Both the position numbers and the translations under genes were made by a program. Positions 17,310 through 27,700 of a stretch of DNA of 64,000 bases are shown in pieces. Source of the stretch: Pasteuria penetrans (GTDB lineage Bacteria > Bacillota > Bacilli > Thermoactinomycetales > Thermoactinomycetaceae); assembly GCF_900538055.1 (NCBI RefSeq), contig NZ_UZAC03000001.1:682001-746000 (forward strand). The letters run 5' to 3'. The notes beneath the pieces are model-generated. The model did not search any database. It saw only the letters and a program-made list of their open reading frames with translations, and had not been told where the DNA came from. How positions within the stretch are numbered: position 1 is the stretch's first letter; each line of letters begins with the position of its first letter.

Positions 17310-19665
17310 GGTGCTACCGCAGAAAGGAACGATCCGACAAGTACCGCCCAGAGCATTGGTTTCCAAAATTTGGTTCCCTCCCGGACCTATAATAAAATTT
17401 AATAAATATAGTAATGTTATTTGATAGTACTTGCTCCTTCATTCAATGTATCGCCGGGGAATAGATCAGCACGATATTTCATAATAAACAGTTTATTTAG
17501 ATTATTATGTATCAAACCATGGTAATTAAATCTTGTTAGTTAAAAACATGGTAAGAGATAATGGAAAAGCCATCTATCCTTGTTGTATAATCTTCCTTAT
17601 CAAAATAAAAAAATATAAGGAGACTAGAGGACAGATGGCTTCTCAACGTTGTAACACAATACCCAATGACTACGAAACAGAGGAAATAGAACAAAGGGAA
17701 ACTTACTTGCAGGATCGTCTATTATCCATGGTGGGTACAAATCAACCTTCCGATGTAGAATTTGTTTTCATCCTCCTTGGCCTGTTCTTCACCGAATATG
17801 CATCCTTATATAGGAAGAGATACAGTGGTTACCACAATACCATTGGGAGGCCATGCATACATATACTCATACCATTGATTTTCGACATAATCAAGGAGTT
17901 TTTACGGTGTAGCGACCGTATGCTGATCATTCAAATTCCACGCGAAGGCCCTCTCTTTGAGGCATTAGGTGGTAAAGAAGGTAGACCACTTATGGGTGAA
18001 AGAACACTATATGAGAGTCGAAATCGCCTCAATGTCTATGAGGAAACCGAAGGCTATAATGTGAAGGAACAGTTCTACTCCGACTTCACCCAATTTTTGA
18101 TGGGGATCGTGGGCATGGATCCCAGTATTTATCGGATGGATTCAACCCTTATCGACAGCTGTATCAGGAAACTGAGCCGCAATATGTTGATTTTCTTGGT
18201 GATTAGGATTTCGGTTCGTACGATGGCCAAACTTGCCCTACCTCTTCCTTCCGAATGGGAGATCTTCTTGCAACCAGATTGCGGGATGGCCGATGTAAAC
18301 GAAGCCCAGGCCCATTCTTATAGGTCCCTCCTCCTTCTACCAGCGGATCACCCAACGGACAAGATGAAACGGAGGGCAACACTGCTAGAGATTTGCCTAG
18401 CCCTCAAACACTTTGGGAACCAGTACAAGGAGTTTCAATCCGCCCCAGTCCATATACTGTTGCAAAGGGTGATAGGAGAGCAGACAGAGGGAGTTGAACA
18501 GGAAGGGCAAAAGAGACTCATGGTGCGTTCCACCTCGCCATCAGGCAGTCTGCAAAGCCCCTTTGATCCAGACGCCCAATGTCGTATCAAGGGTAAGCAA
18601 TTGTGTAGAGGGTATGTTTGTAACCTTGTCGAGGCCCGTGATGAGGTGAAGGGATTGAGTATACTCACCCATGTGAATACCCAAGGGGCACTTCATTCCG
18701 ATAAGGATTTTGGAGTTGACTATATATCCAACCATGCACCAGAGGACAACAAGACCTTGTATTTCGACGGAGGGTACAACTGCCATGAGGTAAGGGAGGC
18801 GGCTAAAGAACGTACTATCGATATACACCCAACCGATAGGATGGGAAGAAAGGAAAATCCCAGTAAAAAAAGGGTAAGCGGGTTCAAGAGGGGGAAGGAT
18901 GGAAAGATCCATCGGTGTCCTGGTGGCAAGACCCCCGACTCATCCACGTACCAACCCGGAGAGAAGGGCAAGGGTAAGATAGTGGCCCGCTTCCATAAGG
19001 GGACCTGCGGGGGATGTAAATTTGCCGAGCAATGTGCAGCCAAACCTCTGAAGAGGGGGGAAAGGGTCCTGCGCACCACGGATCAGTCCTATTCAACGGC
19101 GGAACAACGAGACAAAATGGAGCAACCGGGGTACAAAGAGAAGGGTAATCGTCGTGCGGCTGTGGAGGGGGTTTGTTCTTCTATGAAGAACCGTTTTCAG
19201 GCAGCCAAAATGAAGGTGCGTGGTAAGACGAGGGTGGCACGGGCCATGATGGCAAAAGGATCTGCTTATCATTGATCCCAGGCCGTTCGTTATCTTCAAA
19301 AGAAGATCAGGAAGATAAGGATAAGATCACCAATAACTACATAGGGTTTAATATATAATAATATTTAAATAAAAAATAAAATTCGACTTTATGTCGGTTT
19401 CTTTGGTGTGCGCAAAAGGGGCGAGATAGGAACCGGTTCCTAAGATTCCACGGTGATTTCGGTGGTTCAAAAAAAATAACCGATCGCACGAAATTTTCAG
19501 GTGCAATCCCCCAGAAAGGGGTACCTTTCCACCCCAAAGAACTTACGCTGGAAATACCCATATAGACTGTTTTTATATCCATTAACAATATAAACATTTA
19601 CTGAACACATCATTTAATCTACAAAAATATTTTAATAAGTTTGATACCTTTTTCGCGGTAGCACC
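17310..19665 (+). mobile_element. IS1182-type insertion sequence with 6-bp flanking duplication
   Basis: Inverted ends GGTGCTACCGCAGAAAGG at 17310 and, on the other strand, GGTGCTACCGCGAAAAAGG ending at 19665 enclose one transposase gene. AGTCCT lies directly outside both ends (17304-17309 and 19666-19671), as expected for a target-site duplication. About 390 bp of non-coding DNA follow the transposase before the right end. Remnants of this right end occur at 27551 and 29621, and degenerate copies at 22.9-24.0 kb and 57.3-57.6 kb. Confidence 0.8.
17635..19275 (+). CDS. IS1182 family transposase
   Basis: A DDE transposase of about 546 residues that moves the surrounding element. The three acidic blocks are visible: YRMDSTLIDS (first Asp), LYFDGGYNCHEV (second Asp) and NRRAAVEGVCSSMKNRF (Glu). 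A cysteine cluster GTCGGCKFAEQC lies just before the third block, as is usual in this family. The frame is open from a TTG at 17533, but the ATG at 17635 follows AAGGAG/AGAGG and aligns with the start of the decayed copy near 57434, so it was chosen. The gene is uninterrupted and flanked by matched ends and a target duplication, so the copy looks recent and may be active. Confidence 0.88.
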   Translation: MASQRCNTIPNDYETEEIEQRETYLQDRLLSMVGTNQPSDVEFVFILLGLFFTEYASLYRKRYSGYHNTIGRPCIHILIPLIFDIIKEFLRCSDRMLIIQIPREGPLFEALGGKEGRPLMGERTLYESRNRLNVYEETEGYNVKEQFYSDFTQFLMGIVGMDPSIYRMDSTLIDSCIRKLSRNMLIFLVIRISVRTMAKLALPLPSEWEIFLQPDCGMADVNEAQAHSYRSLLLLPADHPTDKMKRRATLLEICLALKHFGNQYKEFQSAPVHILLQRVIGEQTEGVEQEGQKRLMVRSTSPSGSLQSPFDPDAQCRIKGKQLCRGYVCNLVEARDEVKGLSILTHVNTQGALHSDKDFGVDYISNHAPEDNKTLYFDGGYNCHEVREAAKERTIDIHPTDRMGRKENPSKKRVSGFKRGKDGKIHRCPGGKTPDSSTYQPGEKGKGKIVARFHKGTCGGCKFAEQCAAKPLKRGERVLRTTDQSYSTAEQRDKMEQPGYKEKGNRRAAVEGVCSSMKNRFQAAKMKVRGKTRVARAMMAKGSAYH

Positions 19666-20640
19666 AGTCCTCCAAAATCAGGTTGGGGTGGCAGGGTGCT
19701 TGTTGGATGGAGAAAGGGTATTTGTAGAACGAAACTCCGGATATTAGTTGACATATCAAAGTTTTTTTTCCGGAAATATGGGGAAATCAGGAAGAGGTTT
19801 TATGTGATGGTGGGGAGAAAGTGGTTCGCATGCGTTCTAGAAAGATAAAAGGAAAAGGGAACGTCTCTGGATATTGGATGGGCAGGGAAGAAAGATGAGT
19901 GATGGAAAGGTAATGGATAGGATAGCCAATACGAATAACAGAAAATAAATTTGTATCCCAAACACGGCGTCACCCCCTGAATAGGTAATGTCTTATCCTT
20001 GCTCTTGCGAATTGCTTTCCCAGGGGTATTTTTCGGATCCATCCTATTGTTCATGAAGAATATAAATAGTAAAACCACTATGGTCTACGATTTCTATAGT
20101 TTAGTAAATGTTTGAATATTCTTAAATTATATAGGCCGATACCGTTGGGGAGAAAGCAGCCAAGGTCGGATGGCAGCGAACCTTCCCTCGTTTGATTCCC
20201 TCATTCCATCGTTCCGTGATATTGGTGGTACAGGGAGAAAGAGGTCGAAGGGCCTTTCAAGGTGCGAGTTCATTGGGATTTCTATAAAGGGAAGACAAGG
20301 AGTAAGGGGCTTATTAGGAGGGTTCAGGTCGGAATACGCCTTGCTCTAATGGGGAAACAGGGATCCAAGGGGAGGACCCCCCTCTGCAAGGCGATTTTAA
20401 CCGGGGGTAATTGAAACAGGTCCAATGGAGGAGGCCTATGTAGAAGGAAAATAATGAGGGAGAATGGATAGGATAATTAGGTTCAATCCATATTTTATTA
20501 TATATTATATTGAAAATAATGAAAAAAATAGATTCAGAAACGGGTCCTCGAACGGTGCAGGAAGGACAAAAAAAGGCCCCTCTGGGGGGCCCGACACTAA
20601 ATTTGGGATGCAATCAGATCACGTATGGGTTAGGTAAGAA
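19666..20640. repeat. Gene-free mosaic of dispersed repeats
   Basis: Three repeat segments shared with other places follow one another. About 19955-20110 matches 32965-33115. On the minus strand both keep the pattern KNTPG...GVTPxLGYK, reminiscent of the middle of IS5-type transposases, so this is probably transposase debris. About 20150-20265 matches part of family Y. About 20285-20610 matches about 36065-36390, and its right half (ATAATGAAAAAAATAGATTC...) also recurs at 28720-28865 and 30050-30205 (family Z). No intact gene is present. Confidence 0.55.
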
Positions 20641-20654
20641 GAAAAGGGGGGGTA

Positions 20655-20716
20655 TAATTGTCCATCATAAGAGGATATATCGCCTCTGTAAGAGGGCAGG
20701 AGTTCCTCACAACTGA
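20655..20716 (+). pseudogene. Possible IS3-type transposase fragment
   Basis: The short frame IIVHHKRIYRLCKRAGVPHN resembles the VNHKRVYRLYRxxGL run near the N-terminal part of IS3 OrfB proteins. Only about 20 residues are left, so the call is tentative. Confidence 0.35.
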
Positions 20717-20734
20717 GAAAAGCTACGCGGCTTC

Positions 20735-20985
20735 GATGACAATGGTTTTGGTTTGGTGGGCCAAAAAGAAGTACAGAAAGCTCAATAGCATGCGCACAGG
20801 TGGATCCAGTATACACAAGGAAAGGGGGGATATACATATTCGTCCATTGGCATCCATTAGACGCCAAGATGGGGCTATAAGAGTTGCATAATATGAGAGC
20901 AGTGTTGTTCTATGAGGGGGTTGGCTGAGTGAGATGCCAGCCCTACCCGATGTGGGAGGCTCAGCTGAAATGCTGGGCCTACTCG
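20735..20985 (+). mobile_element. 3' remnant of a group II intron
   Basis: The frame VLVWWAKKKYRKLNSM matches the end of the maturase (VLARWATKKYKKLNNW). Further right come a degraded domain V (GAGTTGCATAATATGAGAGC) and two successive domain VI-like ends, GGGTTGGCTGAGTGAGATGCC...CCGA and GCTCAGCTGAAATGCTGGGCCTACTCGA near 20985. The doubled end suggests an insertion beside an older intron end. Confidence 0.7.
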
Positions 20986-21180
20986 ATTCCCCCTTTTTCA
21001 AGCAGTAGTACTATTGTTAGGGGAAAGGGTAAGTAGAATTTATATTCAAATCCATACCTAAAATCCATAATTAAGCAGAGGCTGCCCGATGATATCTCGA
21101 GAGCCCGAGGGAATGGGTCTGGCCAAAAGGGACTGGAAGAAATTAGGTTGCATGATGGAGGGAGGGTACTTCAGACATAC

Positions 21181-22332
21181 CTAATAAGGAGGGATTTCCA
21201 GAAATCGATGACGAGGTACCTCGACCTCTAGGGTTTCGGTATTTTCGGGTATTGGTGGTGTATTTTCGGGTACTGTTGATTGGTTTTCGGATACCGGTGG
21301 TGTTTTTTCCATACCGATTCGAGGGTCTCCACTGGAGCCATCGTATTCGAGGAATTTCTGAGAACAAATGACGTCGTGTTTCGCGCCTTTCCTTAATCCT
21401 TGGCAAACCATCCCCCTCGTATCCCGCCCTCCATTCTCATTTGGATCTATAAATGGGAGTATTGGTTCTAATTTTTCGATATCTTGAATTTCCCAAATGC
21501 CTTTGGATTTTTCAATGGGACGTTCCTCTATCCTCTCACTCCTTTTGTCTAAATCCTCTGAGAATGCATAAACATAGCTGGTTCCCTTTAAACGATCTCG
21601 GACTAGAACCCTGAAGGGCAGGGAATCCAATGTGTCAGAATAGGAACTAGTCCCTTTCATTCGATCCCTGATGAGGAATCTGGTGGGTGGGGGAGTCTCA
21701 GGCACCGACGAAGTTTTCCTGGACACTGAGGATAGGGTTTCAGATACCACTTGTGGGTTTTTGTTAGAGCCATCATCGTATTCGAGGAATTTCTGGGAAC
21801 AAATGACGTTGTGTTTCGCACCTTCCCTTAATTCTTGACAAACCATCTCCCTCGTATCCCACCCTCCATTCTCATTTGGATCTATAAATGGGAGTATTGG
21901 TTCTAATTTTTCGATATCTTGAATTTCTTCAACGCCTTTGGATTTTTCAATGGGACGTTCCTCTACCCTCTCACTCCTTTTGCTCAAATCCTCTGAGAAT
22001 GCATAAACGTAGCTGGTTCCCTTTAAACGATCCCGGACTAGAACCCTGAAAGGCAGGGAATCCAATGTGTCAGAATAGGAATTAGTTCCTTTCATTCGAT
22101 CCCTAATGAGGAATCTGGTGGGCGTCGGGGGGGTCTCCTTAGTAGACACTGATGAGGAGGTTTCAGGTATCAACAGGGGAGGGGTCCCAGACACCGACGA
22201 AGAGACCTCCTCAGCAGACACCGGCGGAGGACCCACGACAGCAATAGAGAATAATCCGATAATACCCCAGTAAGAAGGTTGGAAAAATTTCAATGGGCGA
22301 TTGTTACGTCTACTATTAAAACTTGTACTCAT
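21181..22332 (-). CDS. 383-residue exported protein with two long internal repeats
   Basis: No known family recognised. It has an N-terminal signal peptide (basic MSTSFNSRRNNRPLK, hydrophobic PSYWGIIGLFSIAVVG, likely cut after PVSA) and then two nearly identical copies of a ~135-residue unit (about residues 70-205 and 215-345). Each unit contains RFLIRDRMKGT, LPFRVLVRDRLKGTSYVYAF, a charged part (ERPIEKSKG), LEPILPFIDPNENGG and two cysteines in MVCQ...VICSQKF, which could form one disulfide per unit. RFLIRDRMKGT and RVLVRDRLKGT look like a smaller repeat within the unit. Linkers rich in Ser, Pro and Thr (TPPVSENQSTVPENTPPIPE) join and end the protein. An AGAGGA site lies 12 bases before the ATG. 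There are no co-transcribed neighbours. The repeat architecture suits a surface-exposed or secreted binding protein; that is inference. Confidence 0.75.
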   Translation of the reverse strand: MSTSFNSRRNNRPLKFFQPSYWGIIGLFSIAVVGPPPVSAEEVSSSVSGTPPLLIPETSSSVSTKETPPTPTRFLIRDRMKGTNSYSDTLDSLPFRVLVRDRLKGTSYVYAFSEDLSKRSERVEERPIEKSKGVEEIQDIEKLEPILPFIDPNENGGWDTREMVCQELREGAKHNVICSQKFLEYDDGSNKNPQVVSETLSSVSRKTSSVPETPPPTRFLIRDRMKGTSSYSDTLDSLPFRVLVRDRLKGTSYVYAFSEDLDKRSERIEERPIEKSKGIWEIQDIEKLEPILPFIDPNENGGRDTRGMVCQGLRKGAKHDVICSQKFLEYDGSSGDPRIGMEKTPPVSENQSTVPENTPPIPENTETLEVEVPRHRFLEIPPY

Positions 22333-22899
22333 ATTATATTATAATCCTCTTTTTAATATATTATTATTTATTCAATGATAATTATGATCATTTTTAATAG
22401 AATGGGGGGAAAGGGGTGCCCACAAGGGGGATGAATAACGGTTCTCACCCCCGTGAATCCCTAGGATACGAGGTAGTGCGGATAGGTAATCCCAAGTACG
22501 GTTTTCCGGGTGGAGTATCCAAATCTGAGGGAGTAGGCAATTAACCTTCGCTATTCTATACTTTAACCATGCATAATTGCAAGCAATAATTGTTTCTACG
22601 CCGAAAAGTAATATAAAAATCATTGTAATATCCAGGTGTGATTAAACGATTATTTATAAATATAAAAATATTTATGTTATTAATATGTATATAAACATTC
22701 TATGTAAATATTGTTATCGTAGGTGATTTTTATAGATAATAATTTCATTTTATGGGTATTTAAGTAAGAATTTATTACTATTGTTTTTATTTGGTCCCCA
22801 ATGTACACATGCTAAATAAATGGACAATGGAGTCAATTTTTATTTTTAATAAAAAATTGTATAAATTATAAATATTTATTTATACTCTCCCCTTTTTTG
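22333..22899. other. AT-rich gene-free stretch upstream of the 383-residue gene
   Basis: It holds the presumed promoter of the minus-strand gene. A minus-strand frame of 83 codons at 22372-22623 begins MIFILLFGVETII but has no ribosome site and no recognisable product, so it is not called. The part 22620-22890 is very AT-rich with many short TATA-like runs. Confidence 0.5.
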
Positions 22900-24020
22900 G
22901 GGGGGCGGCACATTTCTCGGCAAATTTACATCTTCCCAGGTTTTTTCGTTGAAGTGGGCCACCGTCTTACCCTTGCCGTATTCTCCAGGTTGGTATGTAG
23001 ATGGGTCGGAAGTCTCATCACCAGGGCACCGATTGATTTCCTCCTCCCCCTTCCTCTTGAATCAGTTTCCCCTTTTTTTACTGGGATTTTCTTCTTCCTT
23101 CGGTCCGTCCTATCGACTGGGTGTATATCGATGGTATGTTCTTTGATTGCCCCGCCTATCCTATGGCAGTTGTACCTGTTATCAAGGTACAAGGGTCTCC
23201 CCCCGGGGCACGGTTGGACATAGAATCAATACTCCAATCTTCATTGGAATGAGGTGCTCCTTGGGTGTTTCCATGGATGATTATACTCAATTCCTTCTCT
23301 TTATCATGGTCCCTCGACGACAAGGGTATCAACATACACCCTACCCAATGGCTCGCCCTTGACACGCCCCCTGGGTCTCTGGATCAGAGGGGCTTTGTAG
23401 ATTGCAGATGGCCATTGGGAACGTACCGTGGATTTCTCTCGCCCTTCCCGCCCAACTCTTTACTATTGGCTCCCTGTGTTACTCTTTGCGACAGTATGGG
23501 GGCTGGGGTAGATTAAAACCCTATCGTACTGACTTTCAAAGTGTTTGAGAGCCAGGCAAATCTCTAGCAGCGCGGCGTCGCCTTCTGTTTTCATCTTGTT
23601 CGTTCGGTTATCCGTCGAAGGAGGTGAGGAGGTACCTACTAGGAATGGGCCCGGGTTTCGTTATCACTCACCATCCTGCAATTGGGTTGTAAGAAGATCC
23701 CTCATTCGGGAGAAAGGGGAAGGCAAGTTTGGTTATCGGGCAAGCTGTAATCTTGATGATCCCCAAAACCAACATATTGATTGAGGCCCATTTTCTTGAT
23801 GCAGTTGTCCATGGGTGTTGAGTCCACCGGATAAAAAATGAAGTCCGTACTAGCTGATTTCCATTGATAGGAGGATAAATTTTTATTTAAATAAATCTTA
23901 TATAATATTTTATATATAATAGAATTTATGTATACATGCAGTGTGGATTTGGATGTCAAGAACCGTGGTTGGCGCAAGCAAATTTTTGGCCTCCTCCCTT
24001 GCGGTCCCCCTGATCGGATG
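22900..24020 (-). pseudogene. Decayed IS1182-type transposase
   Basis: On the minus strand, in several frames, the order of blocks follows the intact transposase at 17635: PVDSTPMDNCIKKMG with DNQTCLPLSPE (23830-23705), then SIIIHGNTQGAPHSNEDWSI (about 23290-23235), then LDNRYNCHRIGGAIKEHTID...DRTDRR (about 23190-23090). Many stops, frameshifts and missing stretches separate them, and the catalytic second Asp region has become LDNRYN. No function remains. Confidence 0.8.
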
Positions 24021-24035
24021 GTCGAGTCCATTTGA

Positions 24036-24085
24036 GTTCATTATTATAAAATATATATAATATATATATTATATATAATATATTA
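24036..24085. other. AT-only palindromic tract upstream of gatC
   Basis: About 50 bases made almost only of ATATATAA and TTATATAT runs, including ATATATAATATATATATTATATAT, which is self-complementary. It lies about 190 bp before gatC and could be promoter DNA or a slippage tract; nothing decides. Confidence 0.35.
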
Positions 24086-24271
24086 CTCCTTGGGCCGTGG
24101 TGGACCCAACCCCGGGGATTGAATCGATTGATGGTGATGCGATGCCATGCATCGATTCCCCCCTAGGATTCCGATGGCATTTGAATTTTGCCCAGTGGTT
24201 CGCTACAATGGGCCGTGGTACGTAGCATCATTTAGGTATTTTTTTTTTTGTATATGTGGGGGGGCAGTGAT

Positions 24272-24589
24272 GTGCCAGATCACTTATCAAGGCAGAAGAT
24301 TGGGAAAGTCGCAGGTTTGGCTCTGTTGCAGTTGACGGAGAGGGAGCAAAAGGAATTTTCTGGACAACTGGACAAGGTGGTAGTTTTTATCGAGGAATTA
24401 CAATCTGTGGATACGGAGGGTATTCCTCCTACATCCCATGCTATGAGGGTGGAACATGTTTTACGTGAGGATGTTGTTACGCCCTCCCTCCCTCGTGAGA
24501 AGGCTATGCGATTTGCTTCCGTCACGCAGGACGATTGTTTTGTGGTGCCCGCAGTTATGGCGGGCAGGAAGGGGGGCAAATCATTGTGA
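24272..24589 (+). CDS. gatC: Aspartyl/glutamyl-tRNA amidotransferase subunit C
   Basis: The small subunit that holds GatA and GatB together in the enzyme that converts misacylated Glu-tRNA(Gln), and often Asp-tRNA(Asn), to Gln-tRNA and Asn-tRNA. The sequence shows the family pattern: [58 protein letters not shown], and near the end [10 protein letters not shown]. The GTG at 24272 was chosen because a G-rich ribosome site (GGGGGGG) ends 7 bases before it, and because the extra upstream codons (MYMWGGSD) are not family-like. It is 105 residues, normal length. Its stop overlaps the start of gatA (GTGA), so the two are translationally coupled. Confidence 0.92.
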   Translation: MPDHLSRQKIGKVAGLALLQLTEREQKEFSGQLDKVVVFIEELQSVDTEGIPPTSHAMRVEHVLREDVVTPSLPREKAMRFASVTQDDCFVVPAVMAGRKGGKSL

Positions 24590-26034
24590 CGGCCTGTGGA
24601 AACGCCTCACAACAGCTAGAGAAATGTTTGCAAAAAATTGAGAAATGGGAGGGAACCTTACGTTCCTTCTTGACCGTAGATACGGTAGGAAGTCGCGCCA
24701 GGGCCAAATCCCTAGATTCTCTACCAAAGGGGGCAATGGGGTCCTTGTATGGTTGTCCTGTGGGTATCAAGGACAATTTTTGCACCCCCTATCTACCGAC
24801 TACCTGTGCGAGTCGGATGCTAGCTACCTATCAGCCCCTTCACGAAGCAACGGCGGTGTCCCGTTTGAGAGCAGCGGGGGCTGTGGTAGTTGGTAAAACG
24901 AATATGGATGAATTTGGCATGGGATCATCGACGGAGAATTCCGCTTTCCACATTACGCGGAATCCATGGGAGAGGAACTCCGTACCAGGTGGTTCCAGTG
25001 GTGGTTCTGCGGCGGCTGTGGCGTCTGGTGAGGTTTGTGTAGCTCTTGGATCTGACACGGGGGGTTCTATTCGCCAGCCTGCCTCCTTCTGCGGTGTAGT
25101 GGGCCTGAAACCCACCTATGGGCGTGTTTCCCGCTTTGGTCTGGTAGCGTTTGCTTCTTCTCTTGACCATGTAGGACCTATCACGCGCACTGTGGAAGAG
25201 GCGGCTTCCGTTTTGCAGATTATTGCTGGTAAGGACCCAAGGGATTGCACGACTGTTCCGGATCCAGTGCCCGATTACATGGCTGCCCTGACAGGTGATG
25301 TGCGCGGTTTGAAATTGGCCTTGGTAGAAGAATTTCTGGGGGAGGGGATTGATGATGGTGTCAGGCAGGTTATCGAGACGGTTTCCGATCGTCTCATTGC
25401 GATGGGGGCTACGGTAGATCGTGTTTCCTTGCCCCATGCCTCCTATGCTGTGGCTACCTATTACATTCTTGCGCCAGCGGAGGCTTCCTCTAATCTCGCC
25501 CGCTATGACGGGGTACGTTTCGGCACAAGAGTGGAGGGAGCGGACACGTTGGAATCCATGTATCTCCAAACTCGCAGCCGGAATTTTGGCGCCGAAGTGA
25601 AACGACGTGTTTTGTTGGGTACCTATGCTTTGAGTGCTGGTTATTACGATGCTTATTATCACAAGGCCCAACAGATGAGGACCCTTATTCAGAGGGACTT
25701 TCGGAATCTTTTTTCACAGTACGATGCCCTAATAGGTCCCACCACACCCACGGTTGCTTTCCCCCTGGGGGCCTGTAAGGATCAACCCTTGCGGATGTAT
25801 CTGAGTGATATTTGCACGATCCCGGCTAGTTTGGCGGGTATTCCTGCCATTAGTGTTCCCTGTGGTTTCGTGGATGGGTTGCCTGTGGGGTTACAAATCT
25901 TGGCACCATCGCTGGCAGAGTCTGTAGTGTTGAGGGTGGCCCATGCATGGGAACAGGAGCGGGGTCCTTTGCCAGAGTTGCCGATGGGTGGGGAGGATGT
26001 GTGTCGTGTCGTACGAGATTGTCATAGGTCTTGA
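24586..26034 (+). CDS. gatA: Glutamyl-tRNA(Gln) amidotransferase subunit A
   Basis: The amidase subunit, which frees ammonia from glutamine and passes it to GatB. The amidase-signature triad is intact: the Lys in CPVGIKDNF, the first Ser in [16 protein letters not shown] and the second in [13 protein letters not shown]. It is 482 residues, the usual length. The GTG at 24586 overlaps the gatC stop and lies 9 bases after AAGGGGGG, while the frame upstream of it runs inside gatC, so the shorter form was taken. The end overlaps gatB by 29 bases. The order gatC-gatA-gatB is the common Bacillota arrangement and suggests that no glutaminyl-tRNA synthetase is needed. Confidence 0.95.
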   Translation: MTACGNASQQLEKCLQKIEKWEGTLRSFLTVDTVGSRARAKSLDSLPKGAMGSLYGCPVGIKDNFCTPYLPTTCASRMLATYQPLHEATAVSRLRAAGAVVVGKTNMDEFGMGSSTENSAFHITRNPWERNSVPGGSSGGSAAAVASGEVCVALGSDTGGSIRQPASFCGVVGLKPTYGRVSRFGLVAFASSLDHVGPITRTVEEAASVLQIIAGKDPRDCTTVPDPVPDYMAALTGDVRGLKLALVEEFLGEGIDDGVRQVIETVSDRLIAMGATVDRVSLPHASYAVATYYILAPAEASSNLARYDGVRFGTRVEGADTLESMYLQTRSRNFGAEVKRRVLLGTYALSAGYYDAYYHKAQQMRTLIQRDFRNLFSQYDALIGPTTPTVAFPLGACKDQPLRMYLSDICTIPASLAGIPAISVPCGFVDGLPVGLQILAPSLAESVVLRVAHAWEQERGPLPELPMGGEDVCRVVRDCHRS

Positions 26035-27442
26035 GGTACATACAGAATTGATTACAGAGAGCAAGCTTTTCTGTGGCTGTTCCACTGCCTTCGGTGCATT
26101 TCCGAATACGCAAACCTGCCCGATTTGCCTGGGGCACCCGGGAACATTACCTATGCTCAACCGTCAGGCCGTGGAGTATGCTCTGCGTACGGCGTTGGCT
26201 CTTCAGTGTACTCTTGCCAGAGAGAGTTGGTTTGATCGTAAGAATTATAGTTATCCTGATTTACCTAAAGCCTATCAAATTTCTCAGTACAAGGCTCCTT
26301 TTGGAGAGCATGGTCATTTGTGGGTGACTACGGAGGAAGGCAAACGGAAAATTGGCATTACACGTTTGCATCTAGAGGAAGACACGGGTAAGTTAATGCA
26401 TCGTACCCGGGACGGCCTATCCCTCGTGGATGGAAATCGGGCCGGTGTTCCTCTGTTAGAAATCGTTTCGGAACCTGATTTACGCTCTTCTGTGGAAGCT
26501 AGGGTATATCTAGAGGAATTGCGAATGATTTTACTCTATTTAGGTGTATCAGATGGGAAAATGGAAGAGGGTTCGTTTCGTTGTGATGCTAATATTAGTT
26601 TGCGTAGGCATGGGGAAGAGAAATTGGGAACCAAGACGGAGCTAAAGAATCTTAACTCCTTTCGCTACGTTGAGAAGGCTCTCCTTTATGAGGTACAGCG
26701 TCAGACAGCCCTCTTGGACCAAGGGGAGAGGGTGGATCAGGCAACGTTGCGTTTCAATGAGACTACGGGTAGGACAGAATTATTACGTACCAAAGAGGAT
26801 GTACACGATTATCGTTATTTTCCTGATCCCGATCTCATTTCGATCAGGATTGATGAAACCTGGCGCCAGAAATTACGGGACTCCCTGCCCGAATTACCGG
26901 CGGATAGGCGGGCTCGTTACCGTGATAAGTGGGGCTTGACTGCTGATAGTATAGAGATTTTTATACGCCAACAAGATTTATGTTCCTTCCTGGAAGCAAC
27001 GGTAGCTCTGGGATCGGATCCACAGGAAACGGCCAATTGGTTGATGGGTGAGGTTTCGGGTTATGTAAATGCCACAGGTAAGGACTTGGCGGATACGGGT
27101 CTAACACCGCAACGATTGGCGGGAATTCTGCATCTTTTGAAGAAAGGTACAATTGGTCGTAAGTTGGCAAAGCCCTTACTGGAGGAAGTATTGAAAACAG
27201 GACAAGAGCCGGCTGTTATTGTGGAGGCCCGTGGTTGGGGTCAAATCAGGGATATCCAGCAGTTACAGGACCTTGTGCAGGAGGTCCTCGATGCTAATGC
27301 GCAGAGTATTGAGGATTTGAAGAAGGGTAAGGAACGGTCCCGTGGCTTCCTCGTGGGGCAAGTGATGCGTAGGACCCAGGGACGCGCGGATCCTAAGCTT
27401 GTCCAGCAATTGTTATCGGAAAAATTGAAGGATATTTTATAG
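26006..27442 (+). CDS. gatB: Aspartyl/glutamyl-tRNA amidotransferase subunit B
   Basis: The tRNA-binding kinase/transamidase subunit. Typical blocks are [14 protein letters not shown] at the start, the cysteines of FCGCSTAFG...[10 protein letters not shown] that bind zinc, [78 protein letters not shown], and the C-terminal YqeY-like tail ([20 protein letters not shown]). The start is placed at a GTG 9 bases after GGGGAGG; an ATG at 25997 touches the site and is less likely. It is 478 residues, normal. A strong terminator follows at 27467. Confidence 0.95.
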   Translation: MSYEIVIGLEVHTELITESKLFCGCSTAFGAFPNTQTCPICLGHPGTLPMLNRQAVEYALRTALALQCTLARESWFDRKNYSYPDLPKAYQISQYKAPFGEHGHLWVTTEEGKRKIGITRLHLEEDTGKLMHRTRDGLSLVDGNRAGVPLLEIVSEPDLRSSVEARVYLEELRMILLYLGVSDGKMEEGSFRCDANISLRRHGEEKLGTKTELKNLNSFRYVEKALLYEVQRQTALLDQGERVDQATLRFNETTGRTELLRTKEDVHDYRYFPDPDLISIRIDETWRQKLRDSLPELPADRRARYRDKWGLTADSIEIFIRQQDLCSFLEATVALGSDPQETANWLMGEVSGYVNATGKDLADTGLTPQRLAGILHLLKKGTIGRKLAKPLLEEVLKTGQEPAVIVEARGWGQIRDIQQLQDLVQEVLDANAQSIEDLKKGKERSRGFLVGQVMRRTQGRADPKLVQQLLSEKLKDIL

Positions 27443-27466
27443 GAGGTCGGTTTTTCCTAATCTATG

Positions 27467-27496
27467 GGAGCCTGGTTGGCCAGGTTCCGGTTTTTT
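27467..27496 (+). terminator. Rho-independent terminator of gatCAB
   Basis: GGAGCCTGG, loop TTGG, CCAGGTTCC, then GG and six T. One G-T wobble in a 9-bp stem. It lies 25 bases past the gatB stop. Confidence 0.9.
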
Positions 27497-27550
27497 CTTC
27501 CTTACTTTTTTTGAAAATCAGGAGGTGTACCCCTGTTCGTTGAAGTCATT

Positions 27551-27700
27551 TATGGTGCTACTGCGGGAAGTGATACCAAACTTATTAGAATATTTCACAG
27601 GAATTATATAATGCCATATTCGGGGTGGAAAGAGGCTTCTTATCATTGAGTTCCCGTTGTTCGTTCACCCGCTATGAACAAGACGGAGACCCCCAAAAAT
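27551..27700 (-). mobile_element. Remnant of an IS1182-type right end
   Basis: GGTGCTACTGCGGGAAG...TACCAAACTTATTAGAATATTT matches the right terminal repeat of the IS at 17310-19665 in reverse. It is followed closely by TCTTATCATTGAGTTCCC...GTTCGTTCA, which resembles the end of its transposase gene. The rest is deleted. Confidence 0.55.

Noticed and set aside
19955-20110. Paired changes with 32965-33115 that look like RNA covariation (CCCCTG/CAGGGG against CCCCCG/CGGGGG) followed by TTTTT
   Set aside because: The stem loop would be about 45 bases long, and the minus strand keeps the protein pattern KNTPG...GVTPxLGYK, so transposase debris explains it better than a structured RNA.
22372-22623. 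83-codon minus-strand frame MIFILLFGVETII upstream of the 383-residue gene
   Set aside because: No ribosome site, unusual composition after the first hydrophobic segment, and no resemblance to any family; probably chance in AT-rich DNA.
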